From: Alphaproteobacteria bacterium
Lineage (GTDB): Bacteria; Pseudomonadota; Alphaproteobacteria; Paracaedibacterales; CAIULA01
Assembly (NCBI GenBank): GCA_019751935.1
Contig: JAIEMR010000031.1
Location: 1 to 9,213 of the forward strand
Direction of reading: 5' to 3'
Length of the DNA stretch: 9,213 bases
Positions 1-6,636 of this stretch are shown piece after piece; positions within the stretch are counted from its first letter, which is position 1, and each line of letters opens with the position of its first letter. The notes beneath the pieces are model-generated. The model did not search any database. It was not told the origin of the DNA and saw only the letters and a list, made by a program, of their open reading frames with translations. The position numbers and the translations under genes were made by a program.

Positions 1-76
1 GGAATTGGTAGACGCGGTAGACTCAAAATCTACTATCTGCAAAGATGTGGGAGTTCGAGTCTCCCCGAGGGCACCA
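1..76 (+). tRNA. tRNA-Leu (anticodon CAA), 5' end cut by the window
   Basis: This is the 3' portion of a leucine tRNA reading UUG codons. The anticodon stem is GTAGA (17-21) paired with TCTAC (29-33). Its loop CTCAAAA (22-28) carries anticodon CAA at 24-26. A long variable arm (ATCT-GCAA-AGAT, 35-46) marks a class II tRNA. The T arm is GGGAG (49-53), TTCGAGT, CTCCC (61-65). The 3' acceptor strand CGAGGGC (66-72) is followed by A73 and an encoded CCA (74-76). The matching 5' acceptor strand, predicted GCCCTCG, lies outside the window, so roughly ten 5' bases are missing. The gene converges on prs with only 6 bp between them. Confidence 0.96.
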
Positions 77-82
77 TAACTT

Positions 83-946
83 TTACTTTGAATTTATTGC
101 TTCTGCCAAAATTTCAGCCACTTCCAAAATTCGAGTTTCTTCAGACAATTGCTGGTTAATTGTGTCCGTGATTGTTAGAAAACTAACATCTGACTGCTCT
201 AGTTTTTGGATAGAACCTTTACTAAGCACAGCGTGAATAACATAAGCCTCAATAAAGGTAGCCCCTGCTTCTTTTAAAGCTGCAGCTGCACATACTAATG
301 TAGCTGCGGAATCAACAATGTCATCAACAATAATGCAACCTCTTCCCCTAATGTCTCCGATGACTTTTGTGATCTTTATGGAGTCATCAATCAAACGCTC
401 TTTATGAAGAAATGCACAATCGGTTTGTAGAAAATCAGCAAGCGCTCTCGCTCTTTTCTCGCCGCCTTTATCTGGGGAAACTATAATCGGCAGTTTACTT
501 TTATAACGATTTTTAATATCTCGACCAAATAGCTGGGTAACACCAAGGTTTTTAATAGGGATTTTAAAAAATGTCTCAATCTCGGGACTGTGAAGTCCGA
601 TGGTTATGATCTGATCAACTCCAGCACTCTCTAAAAGCTTTACAACAAGCGCTGAGCTTGAAGAGGATCTTCCATAACCAAAGTAAGGCAAGATTGCTGT
701 AACTCTCTTAGCATTTTTCTGTTTTAAGTTATTAATTAAAATAAGCAATTCAACCAAATGGTCATTGATGGGATAGGATAAAGATTGCAAAATATAGACA
801 TCTTCTCCTGCAACAGAAGTGTCAATTTGAACTGAAATCTCACAATCTTTAAAATATTTGACGTTCGGCTTGTCTAAAGGAAAAAGAAGCTTATCAGCAA
901 CCTTTTCTGCCAAATGATGATGACTGGAACCGGCTATTAATTTCAT
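83..946 (-). CDS. prs: Divergent ribose-phosphate pyrophosphokinase (PRPP synthetase) homologue
   Basis: This is a PRPP synthetase family protein; in the canonical enzyme ribose 5-phosphate plus ATP gives PRPP for nucleotide, His and Trp synthesis in the cytosol. Two phosphoribosyltransferase-like halves are visible. The N-terminal half has FKDCEISVQ (about 32-40) and LPYFGYGR (86-93). The C-terminal half has VSPDKGGEKRARALA (156-170), a flexible-loop HKER (181-184) and the PRPP-loop motif VDDIVDSAATL (207-217). His119 sits where the catalytic-loop His is expected. Oddities: it is 287 aa, whereas family members usually run about 310-320. The ATP-binding RQDRR segment is replaced by a shortened RSSSSS run (93-98). 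The usual DLHA is GLHS, FxDGE is FKDCE, and the PRPP loop reads SAAT, not TGGT/TAGT. The start ATG overlaps the pgeF stop (ATGA), so the two are translationally coupled. Family membership is firm; normal catalytic activity is uncertain. Confidence 0.88.
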   Translation of the reverse strand: MKLIAGSSHHHLAEKVADKLLFPLDKPNVKYFKDCEISVQIDTSVAGEDVYILQSLSYPINDHLVELLILINNLKQKNAKRVTAILPYFGYGRSSSSSALVVKLLESAGVDQIITIGLHSPEIETFFKIPIKNLGVTQLFGRDIKNRYKSKLPIIVSPDKGGEKRARALADFLQTDCAFLHKERLIDDSIKITKVIGDIRGRGCIIVDDIVDSAATLVCAAAALKEAGATFIEAYVIHAVLSKGSIQKLEQSDVSFLTITDTINQQLSEETRILEVAEILAEAINSK

Positions 947-1713
947 GAGACCTGTTTGATGCAGATAACGGAAATCTGATTACCAAAACCATTAGCATTT
1001 GTTAAGGTTTTTCGCCGGAAGCTAAAAAAGTTCTCTTCATCTGCGAATGTATTAGCTAATGATGGAGCAACTTTTGAAACCCCGATTTTTTCAAGGCGAC
1101 TGATTACATATCCTGGTAAATCAAATTGGTAGTGATTGGGTCTTTTAGCAGGCGTAAAGAACTGTTCATTCCCTTTTAAATTGTCATAAAATTCTTGGCT
1201 CACTTCATAGGATTCTTGCCAAATACAGGGCCCCAAAGCTGCCACAATATTTTCAGCTTTTGAGCCCTTGTCAATCATCGCCTGAACAGTCTTTTCAATC
1301 ACTCCGCCAACTGCCCCGCGCCAACCAGAATGAACAGCAGCCACCAAAGGTTTTGTTTTATCTGCAAGCAAAATTGGTACACAATCAGCCGTTTGCACCC
1401 CTATCAAAAGATTTGGGGTTGTTGTAATCAGCGCATCACCCACAGGAGTAGCCTCTCTTAGAAATGGTTTTGTGATTTCATACACCACATCTGTATGTTC
1501 TTGGCGAACAAGACCTAGATCTTCGGGTGTCAAATCAAAAATTTTACAAATCCGGCGGCGATTTTCATAAACGGCCTCTGGGTCATCACCCTTTTCAAAA
1601 CCTGTATTTAAGCTTTCGTAGAACCCAGAACTTTCCCCGCCAGCACGGGTAAAAAAACCATGCTGCAGATAGGGGATTTCTTCTAGTAATGAGGATTTAA
1701 GATATGGAGGCAT
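943..1713 (-). CDS. pgeF: Peptidoglycan editing factor / laccase-domain purine nucleoside phosphorylase (YfiH family)
   Basis: This is a YfiH/PgeF (Cu-oxidase_4, 'multicopper polyphenol oxidase') family protein. Members are zinc proteins reported to act on purine nucleosides (adenosine deaminase/phosphorylase) and to remove wrongly made UDP-MurNAc-L-Ser from peptidoglycan precursors. Visible landmarks are HGFFTRAGG (18-26), SLNTG (34-38), RQEHTD with His73, TADC with Cys111, HSGWRG with His128, and GPCI (161-164). His73, Cys111 and His128 form the expected metal triad. At 256 aa it is full length. The C-terminal family motif usually seen as CT-x-A/D-...-FFSYRR appears here as NTFADEENFFSFRR, so a commonly conserved Cys is Asn221. 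The final T/YGRQIS appears as GFGNQIS. It is the first gene of a two-gene unit with prs, and its TGA overlaps the prs ATG. The ATG at 1713 has only a weak AGAG-type ribosome site about 7 nt upstream. Confidence 0.93.
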   Translation of the reverse strand: MPPYLKSSLLEEIPYLQHGFFTRAGGESSGFYESLNTGFEKGDDPEAVYENRRRICKIFDLTPEDLGLVRQEHTDVVYEITKPFLREATPVGDALITTTPNLLIGVQTADCVPILLADKTKPLVAAVHSGWRGAVGGVIEKTVQAMIDKGSKAENIVAALGPCIWQESYEVSQEFYDNLKGNEQFFTPAKRPNHYQFDLPGYVISRLEKIGVSKVAPSLANTFADEENFFSFRRKTLTNANGFGNQISVICIKQVS

Positions 1714-1733
1714 AGGGCGACTCTATCTGTGGC

Positions 1734-1762
1734 ATAATTGTATAAGGATGCACTTTCGTCAA
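1734..1762 (-). promoter_or_regulatory. Candidate promoter of pgeF-prs
   Basis: On the minus strand a -35 box TTGACG (1762-1757) is followed after exactly 17 bp by AATTAT (1739-1734), which matches four of six -10 positions. Transcription would begin near 1727, leaving a leader of about 14 nt before the ATG at 1713. The -35 box lies inside one arm of the inverted repeat described at 1753-1816. This is a pattern match only. Confidence 0.4.
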
Positions 1763-1816
1763 ACTATCATTTAATATCTTTAGCATTTTTTCTTAAATAA
1801 GTCGTGTTGACGAAAG
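1753..1816. repeat. 10-bp perfect inverted repeat in the pgeF upstream spacer
   Basis: CTTTCGTCAA (1753-1762) is exactly reverse-complemented by TTGACGAAAG (1807-1816), with 44 bp of AT-rich sequence between the arms. Similarity continues imperfectly outward (TGCAC against GCA). The left arm contains the proposed -35 box of pgeF. The right arm lies 15 bp past the stop codon of the 1832-2449 gene. It lacks the short loop and trailing T run of an intrinsic terminator. It could be a paired regulator site, a relic of a repeat, or two -35-like sequences in opposite orientation. Confidence 0.6.
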
Positions 1817-1831
1817 CATATTATGGTATCT

Positions 1832-2449
1832 CTACTTCTTTTTAGGTTGAGCAGCTAAGAACTCCGGTTGTTGCATACTTTCAATTAAGGCATGCTCAAG
1901 GCGTGCTTTTTCATATGAACTATAGGCCAATTGAGCATCTTGCACAAAATGCGTCTCTAACGACATAGTTGCCTGAACTTGTCCTCCATACATCTTTTCT
2001 GCAATTTCGTGATACCAATGCGTACTACGAATCGCACCTGACTCTTTAAATTTATCCTTGTATTCATCAGGGTTTTTGTATTTGGTTATTCCATCCCCTT
2101 CATCTTTTCTATGCTCTGAGGGATTAACTCCCAAACTTCTTATGTCATCTATATATCGCTGCCATAAGTTCAATGCCCTTTGCTCTTCTTTCTTAGCTTT
2201 TTCTAGATTATTTGCTTTTACCAATTTCCAAACTTCCCGAGCGTCTCCCTTATATCCTTCGCGTGCTGCAATTCCTTCTCTATGCAGATTTAAGAACTCT
2301 AGATAAGCTTTAAGGTCGCTCTTAGCAGCCCAATTATTTATCTGAGCAGTATTGATGCTACTTTCCATAGCACAAACTTCTGAAATACATATAGTGCTCA
2401 TATATGCAAGAATAAAACCAAGACATAACATTTTTAGAGTTTTTATCAT
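1832..2449 (-). CDS. Exported protein of unknown function (205 aa)
   Basis: I do not recognise a family. The protein starts with a typical Sec signal peptide: a Lys-containing n-region (MIKTLK), a hydrophobic core, and a likely cleavage after VCA (residue 27), before MESS. The mature part of about 178 aa is strongly charged and probably helical. It has Lys/Glu-rich segments (such as NLEKAKKEEQRALNLW), and ends in PKKK. The reading frame stays open to an ATG at 2515. I prefer the ATG at 2449 because a good Shine-Dalgarno GAAAGGA (2464-2458) sits 8 nt before it, and because the 22-residue extension would bury the signal peptide behind a charged leader. The gene lies downstream of thrS on the same strand, 211 bp away, with its own candidate promoter, so it is probably a separate unit. 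It is presumably periplasmic or secreted. Confidence 0.8.
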   Translation of the reverse strand: MIKTLKMLCLGFILAYMSTICISEVCAMESSINTAQINNWAAKSDLKAYLEFLNLHREGIAAREGYKGDAREVWKLVKANNLEKAKKEEQRALNLWQRYIDDIRSLGVNPSEHRKDEGDGITKYKNPDEYKDKFKESGAIRSTHWYHEIAEKMYGGQVQATMSLETHFVQDAQLAYSSYEKARLEHALIESMQQPEFLAAQPKKK

Positions 2450-2457
2450 TAAACAAA

Positions 2458-2464
2458 TCCTTTC
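2458..2464 (-). promoter_or_regulatory. Ribosome binding site that fixes the start at 2449
   Basis: On the minus strand GAAAGGA ends 8 nt before the ATG at 2449-2447. No comparable site precedes the in-frame ATGs further upstream at 2515 and 2512. Together with the signal peptide beginning exactly there, this supports the shorter 205-aa product. Confidence 0.65.
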
Positions 2465-2532
2465 TATTTCTGTTTTTCTACTTCTCAAAGCGTAAAACGA
2501 AATAACATACATCACTCTTACGCTCCATATTT

Positions 2533-2561
2533 ATGGTAGCTAGGCAAATCGACACCGTCAA
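2533..2561 (-). promoter_or_regulatory. Candidate promoter of the 205-aa exported protein gene
   Basis: On the minus strand TTGACG (2561-2556) and TACCAT (2538-2533; four of six -10 matches) are separated by 17 bp. A start near 2526 would give a leader of about 76 nt to the ATG at 2449. The -35 is identical to the one proposed for pgeF. The rest of the 2450-2660 gap shows no ORF and no convincing terminator for thrS. Confidence 0.4.
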
Positions 2562-2660
2562 CTTAACACTGCAAAATCAGCAAAGGTAAAGGTTATGCAA
2601 GTTTAAATAGTTAACTCGTTTTTTAGTTTGGGTGATTTTATATGACTCTTTATCTAATGA

Positions 2661-4571
2661 TTAACGAGGCATCCTGCCCTCAACGCTCAACTGCTCAAAA
2701 ATCTCTTTTTTACTCATCACTTGCTGATTTTCCCCGCCAAGGCGGCGGACAGCAACAGTACCCTCCTCAGCTTCTCTTTTCCCGACAACCAAAATGTACG
2801 GCACTTTTTGCAGAGAATGCTCTCTGATCTTGTAGCTGATTTTCTCATTACGTGTATCAACCTCGGCCCTAATGCCTTGTAATTTTAATTGATTACACAA
2901 CTCTTCGGCATATGGGCTCGCTTCATCTGTAATACTAGCAACAACGGCTTGAACAGGCGAAAGCCAAAGAGGGAATTTACCGGCGTAATGTTCGATCAGA
3001 ACGCCAATAAACCTCTCAAAAGACCCCAAAACAGCCCGGTGAAGCATGACAGGGCGGTGTCTTTTGCCATCTTCGCCGATGTAACTGGCATCAAGTCTTT
3101 CCGGCAAAACAAAGTCAACCTGCAAAGTTCCGCATTGCCAATCACGGCCAATTGTGTCTTTTAGAACAAACTCAAGCTTAGGACCATAAAACGCCCCCTC
3201 GCCTGGGTTTAATGTATAATCAAGGCCCGCTGCTGTTGCTGCCTCTATCAGGGATTTCTCTGCCAGATCCCAAACCTCGTCAGCGCCTGCACGCTTTTCG
3301 GGACGATCGGAAAATTTAACCCTAATATCGGTAAAGCCAAAATCCTTATAGATTCCCTGTAATAGCTCACAAAAATCTTTGGTTTCAGAAACAATTTGCT
3401 CTGGCGTACAGAATATATGGGCATCGTCCTGTGTAAAGGCCCTAACTCGCATCAATCCATGAAGGGAACCTGAGGGTTCGTTACGATGGCAAGACCCGAA
3501 TTCAGCCATACGAAGCGGGAGATCACGGTAGCTTTTCATACCTTGTTTGAAAATCTGCACATGGCAAGGGCAATTCATCGGTTTTATGGCCAAAGTTTTG
3601 TCTTCAGATTCGACAGTAAACATACCCTCTCTGAACTTTTCCCAGTGCCCTGAAGCCTCCCAAAGGCTGCGATCAACAATCTGAGGGGTTTTTACTTCAA
3701 CGTAACCAGTCAGGTCAAGGCGGGCACGAACATAGCTTTCAAGATTTCTGTAAATTGACCATCCTTTTGGATGCCAAAACACACTGCCCGGAGCCTCTTC
3801 TTGAATATGGAAAAGATCCAACTCTGAACCTAGGCGTCTATGATCGCGTTTTTCGGCTTCCTCTAGTTGAGTGAGATGGTCTTTAAGCTGTTGTTCAGTT
3901 GCCCAGGCCGTTCCATAAATGCGCTGCAGCATGGGATTACGGTGGTCGCCTCGCCAATAAGCACCTGCTAATTTCATCAATTTAAAGGCAGTTCCAATAC
4001 GCCCCGTTGACGGCAAATGCGGGCCTCGGCAAAGGTCAATAAAGTTCCCTTGACGGTAAAGGGTTATAATCTCCCCAGCTGGAATGGACTCTATTAATTC
4101 TGCCTTAAAATGCTCACCTTCTTTTTTAAAAAATTCGATGGCATCTTCTCTTTTCCATTCTTCGCGAATAAATTTTTCATCGCGTTTAACAATTTCGCGC
4201 ATCCGGTTTTCGATTTTTTCAAAATCATCCAAAGTAAAATGTGTTTCTCTAAAAAAATCATAATAAAAGCCATTTTCAATAGCAGGGCCTATTGTGATTT
4301 GAGTTTCTGGGTAAAGCTCTTTTACCGCGGCAGCAATCACATGCGCTGTATCGTGACGAATCACCTCAAGGCCATCTGTGTCCTGACGAGTCACAATTTC
4401 AATCGTCGCGTTTTCAGGAAGAGTGCGCGTTAGATCCCATAATTCCCCATTTACTCTGATGACAACGGCTTCTTTGGCAAGCCTTGGGGAAATTGATTTT
4501 GCGACATCTTCGCCGCTAACGGGATGATCATATTGACGCTGACTGCCGTCTTTTAGAAAGACACTAAACAT
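2661..4571 (-). CDS. thrS: Threonine--tRNA ligase
   Basis: This is cytosolic threonyl-tRNA synthetase, which charges tRNA-Thr and edits Ser-tRNA-Thr. All expected parts are present. The N-terminal TGS domain spans about 1-60. The second additional/editing domain has HDTAH (His73, His77) and CRGPH (Cys181, His185). The class II catalytic core spans about 245-535. The zinc/threonine site ligands Cys334 (NCPCH), His385 (DDAHIF) and His511 (MLHRAVLGS) have the same numbering as in E. coli ThrRS. Motif 2 is [17 protein letters not shown] (363-379), and motif 3 lies around [13 protein letters not shown] (516-528). The C-terminal anticodon-binding domain begins near 538. At 636 aa it is a normal length with nothing missing. 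The ATG at 4571 follows a modest AAGAG about 9 nt upstream. It is divergently arranged from the DUF3501 gene across 103 bp. I saw no T-box leader and no clear terminator. Confidence 0.98.
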   Translation of the reverse strand: MFSVFLKDGSQRQYDHPVSGEDVAKSISPRLAKEAVVIRVNGELWDLTRTLPENATIEIVTRQDTDGLEVIRHDTAHVIAAAVKELYPETQITIGPAIENGFYYDFFRETHFTLDDFEKIENRMREIVKRDEKFIREEWKREDAIEFFKKEGEHFKAELIESIPAGEIITLYRQGNFIDLCRGPHLPSTGRIGTAFKLMKLAGAYWRGDHRNPMLQRIYGTAWATEQQLKDHLTQLEEAEKRDHRRLGSELDLFHIQEEAPGSVFWHPKGWSIYRNLESYVRARLDLTGYVEVKTPQIVDRSLWEASGHWEKFREGMFTVESEDKTLAIKPMNCPCHVQIFKQGMKSYRDLPLRMAEFGSCHRNEPSGSLHGLMRVRAFTQDDAHIFCTPEQIVSETKDFCELLQGIYKDFGFTDIRVKFSDRPEKRAGADEVWDLAEKSLIEAATAAGLDYTLNPGEGAFYGPKLEFVLKDTIGRDWQCGTLQVDFVLPERLDASYIGEDGKRHRPVMLHRAVLGSFERFIGVLIEHYAGKFPLWLSPVQAVVASITDEASPYAEELCNQLKLQGIRAEVDTRNEKISYKIREHSLQKVPYILVVGKREAEEGTVAVRRLGGENQQVMSKKEIFEQLSVEGRMPR

Positions 4572-4617
4572 AACGATGACTCTTTATTGTTAAGGACCAT
4601 AAATTGATTGATTTACA

Positions 4618-4645
4618 TTGCCATCAACACTACTCTCATTTCAAT
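4618..4645 (+). promoter_or_regulatory. Weak candidate promoter for the DUF3501-hydrolase pair
   Basis: TTGCCA (4618-4623) and TTCAAT (4640-4645) are 16 bp apart in the divergent spacer between thrS and the DUF3501 gene, matching five and four of six consensus positions. The predicted start, about 4652, leaves a leader of roughly 23 nt. The spacer must also hold the thrS promoter, for which I found only poor matches (TTGATG with ATTTAT). Confidence 0.3.
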
Positions 4646-4674
4646 CATTTCTTAAAAATTAAAAAGGCATTTTA

Positions 4675-5283
4675 ATGCGTCCGCCAATTACGAGAGAAGA
4701 TATTCTGCCACTTGATAAGTTTTTAGAAATTCGTCCAAGAAAACAAAAAGAAATTATAGAGATTAAAAAACACCGAAGAATTTTAGTTGGCCCAGACATT
4801 ACTTTTTATTTTGAAAGTTATGACACCATCTGGTGGCAAATTCATGAAATGCTTAGAATTGAACGAGGCGGCGAGGAGCAAATCGAGGACGAATTAGAAG
4901 CATACGCATCCCTGATTCCCCATAGCTATCCAGATCAAAGCCATGAACTGGTTGCAACAATGATGATAGAAATCGATGACCCAGAAAGACGGCAGCAAGT
5001 TCTATCAAAACTGGGCGGAATTGAAGAAACTATTTTTCTAAAGTTTGAAAATTATAAAATTGACGCAAAAGCCGAAGCTGATATCGAAAGAACTGATGAA
5101 ACCGGAAAAACCTCGTCCGTTCATTTCCTGCATTTTTTGCTAGATAAGCATCAAATCCACAGCTTTATTCAGCCAGGCCAAGATATTATCCTAGAGATAA
5201 AACATCCCCATTATACTCATAAGGCTCTTTTGTCTGAAGAAACGCGTCAAGCTTTGAGCAGAGATTTACTATTCTTTCGTTAA
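4675..5283 (+). CDS. DUF3501 family protein
   Basis: The 202-aa product matches the DUF3501 family across its whole length. Recognisable family stretches are the N-terminal ITREDILPL, VGPDITFYFESYDTIWWQ (38-55), EMLRIERGGEEQIEDEL (58-74), a central LVATMMIEIDDPERR, and GKTSSVHFLHF. The function of the family is not established. From memory, homologues in other proteobacteria often sit beside rubrerythrin or iron-sulfur protein genes, which hints at redox or metal stress, but neither neighbour is present here. It has no signal peptide or membrane segment and is therefore likely cytosolic. The ATG is preceded by AAAAAGG about 8 nt upstream. The alpha/beta hydrolase gene starts 19 bp after its stop, so the two are probably co-transcribed. 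Confidence 0.9.
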   Translation: MRPPITREDILPLDKFLEIRPRKQKEIIEIKKHRRILVGPDITFYFESYDTIWWQIHEMLRIERGGEEQIEDELEAYASLIPHSYPDQSHELVATMMIEIDDPERRQQVLSKLGGIEETIFLKFENYKIDAKAEADIERTDETGKTSSVHFLHFLLDKHQIHSFIQPGQDIILEIKHPHYTHKALLSEETRQALSRDLLFFR

Positions 5284-5302
5284 TTTATTAAGAGGTATTT
5301 AA

Positions 5303-6073
5303 ATGATTGGTCATAAAACATACGGCACAGGTTTCAATAAAGTTTTGGTAATGCATGATTGGTTTTCAGATAGCACCAGTTATGACGCCCTCATTCCCTT
5401 TTTGGATACGACCCTTTACACTTACGTATTTATGGACCTAAGGGGATATGGAAAATCTAAATCCATTCAAGGCGAATGTTCTGTAGAAGAAGCAACTGGA
5501 GACGCCATCGCCCTTGTGAATCATTTGAAATGGGATGGGTTTCATGTGGTTGGCCATTCGATGAGCGGGATGATCGCCCAGCGAATTGCCCTTGAGGCCG
5601 GAGATAGAGTTAAAAGCGTTATCGCCATCACCCCTGTTCCCGCATGCGGATCCCCTGCCCCCGAGGAAGTTTTGGCGTTTCTAAAAGATGCCGCCGTCAG
5701 TAACGATCAAAGCGCCGGCCAAATTATTGGTTTTATGACCAGCGGAAAACTGCCGATGCACTTTGCTGATTATAAGGTTAAAGAATGGCGCAGAACGTCT
5801 ATTCCAGAAGCGCGCGCCGCTTACCTGCATATGTTTTCTGAAACCAACTTTGCTGACCAAGTCAAAGGCCTTAAGACACCCTTTTTGGTTATTGCCGGCG
5901 GCAATGATGCGGAAGGCTATGGTGAAGCCGTGATGAAAGAAACCTTTTTAAAATGGTATCCGAATGCCGAACTTGCCGTAATTGCCAATTCAGGCCATTA
6001 CCCGATGCAAGAAACCCCTCTTTACCTGCTGAGTTTGATAGAAGGGTTTTTGGGAAGGCATTCGGGGTACTGA
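5303..6073 (+). CDS. Alpha/beta hydrolase
   Basis: This is a 256-aa alpha/beta-hydrolase fold enzyme with a complete apparent catalytic triad. The nucleophile elbow is GHSMSG (84-89) with Ser86, the acid is Asp202 in AGGNDAEGY, and the base is His232 in NSGHYPMQETP. The HDWF segment (18-21) occupies the oxyanion-hole position, and DLRGYGKS (45-52) is the usual loop after strand 4. A short cap region lies about 115-185. The substrate cannot be deduced; esterases, C-C hydrolases and haloperoxidase-like members all look like this. There is no signal peptide, so it is probably cytosolic. The start has a good AGAGG (5291-5295) 7 nt upstream. It follows the DUF3501 gene by 19 bp and is likely its operon partner. 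By eye the gene is richer in G and C than its right-hand neighbours. It converges on the 6090-6587 gene with 16 bp between stops. Confidence 0.92.
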   Translation: MIGHKTYGTGFNKVLVMHDWFSDSTSYDALIPFLDTTLYTYVFMDLRGYGKSKSIQGECSVEEATGDAIALVNHLKWDGFHVVGHSMSGMIAQRIALEAGDRVKSVIAITPVPACGSPAPEEVLAFLKDAAVSNDQSAGQIIGFMTSGKLPMHFADYKVKEWRRTSIPEARAAYLHMFSETNFADQVKGLKTPFLVIAGGNDAEGYGEAVMKETFLKWYPNAELAVIANSGHYPMQETPLYLLSLIEGFLGRHSGY

Positions 6074-6089
6074 TTAAAATTAGGTTTTG

Positions 6090-6587
6090 CTAGGAAACTT
6101 CATTTTCGTATACGATTTGAAGTCCTGGCTTTAGAATAAAGGGTCCTCGCGTAGGGTTATAAAAACCCTTTACTTCATCAACGATTTCTCTTGTAAGCTC
6201 TTTAATTTCCCCCCATTGCACACAACCGAGCGCTCTAAGTTCCTTTTCAAGAGGAGTCTCTTTGGAAGCTTTAACCTCTTTCGTAGCTTTAAGCATAGCG
6301 GCCACCTGTGCCATCCCCTCGCTTCTATAGCGACTAACCAATTCGGATATTTGATCCGCTTCTGATTTATGAGAAACTGGCTTTGCTTTTGTTTCTACAC
6401 GGGGGGTTAGGCTAGCTGTACCTTTTTCAGTAGGATCAGCAACTGGAAACTTATCAATAAATTGTCCAGATTTATGCCTGTTCTCTTCTTCACCAGACAT
6501 TACGGCAACACTACCGATTGATGTGCTTGTATAAAAAAACACAGTTATTAAAAGATACAATATTAATCCTAGTTTTGAATTCTTCAT
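6090..6587 (-). CDS. Small exported protein of unknown function, downstream of the protease gene
   Basis: I do not recognise a family for this 165-aa protein. Residues 1-28 form a signal peptide: MKNSK, then a hydrophobic core, with probable cleavage after GSVA. The mature protein begins with a charged, proline- and threonine-containing stretch (about 30-75) that looks disordered. It continues as a probable helical region (76-140, for example ISELVSRYRSEGMAQVAAML) and ends with a short beta-like tail (FILKPGLQIVYENEVS). A single Cys (in ALGCVQWG) follows the helix. The gene begins 49 bp after the stop of the exported serine protease gene on the same strand, with only an AACGGA-type ribosome site placed somewhat far (about 11 nt) from the ATG. 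The arrangement suggests co-transcription and possibly a partner, inhibitor or substrate of the protease. That role is inference only. Confidence 0.72.
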   Translation of the reverse strand: MKNSKLGLILYLLITVFFYTSTSIGSVAVMSGEEENRHKSGQFIDKFPVADPTEKGTASLTPRVETKAKPVSHKSEADQISELVSRYRSEGMAQVAAMLKATKEVKASKETPLEKELRALGCVQWGEIKELTREIVDEVKGFYNPTRGPFILKPGLQIVYENEVS

Positions 6588-6636
6588 ATTTTATATATCC
6601 GTTTTCTTTAAATAACTTTTAAATCATATAACTCTT

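Noticed and set aside
1..76. tRNA-Leu 3' end as an attachment site of an integrated element
   Set aside because: No integrase and no direct repeat of the tRNA 3' end was seen in the window, and the adjoining genes are housekeeping genes.
2450..2515. N-terminal extension of the 205-aa exported protein to an ATG at 2515
   Set aside because: It would put a 22-residue charged leader before a clear signal peptide, and only the ATG at 2449 has a good, well-spaced ribosome binding site.
2642..3164. Plus-strand open frames at 2642-2827 and 2889-3164
   Set aside because: They lie antisense to the conserved thrS 3' end and show no family features or start signals.
4110..4433. 107-codon open frame on the plus strand inside thrS
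   Set aside because: It is antisense to a fully conserved part of ThrRS, has low-complexity Phe/Lys-rich translation and no ribosome site; it is a shadow of thrS.
4572..4674. T-box or attenuator leader controlling thrS
   Set aside because: The 103-bp divergent spacer contains no T-box consensus, no tRNA-like stem and no terminator hairpin.
6153..6169. Hairpin AGGGTT-ATAAA-AACCCT as terminator for the alpha/beta hydrolase
   Set aside because: The stem is only six pairs, no T run follows on the plus strand, and it lies about 80 bp past the stop inside the coding sequence of the convergent gene.
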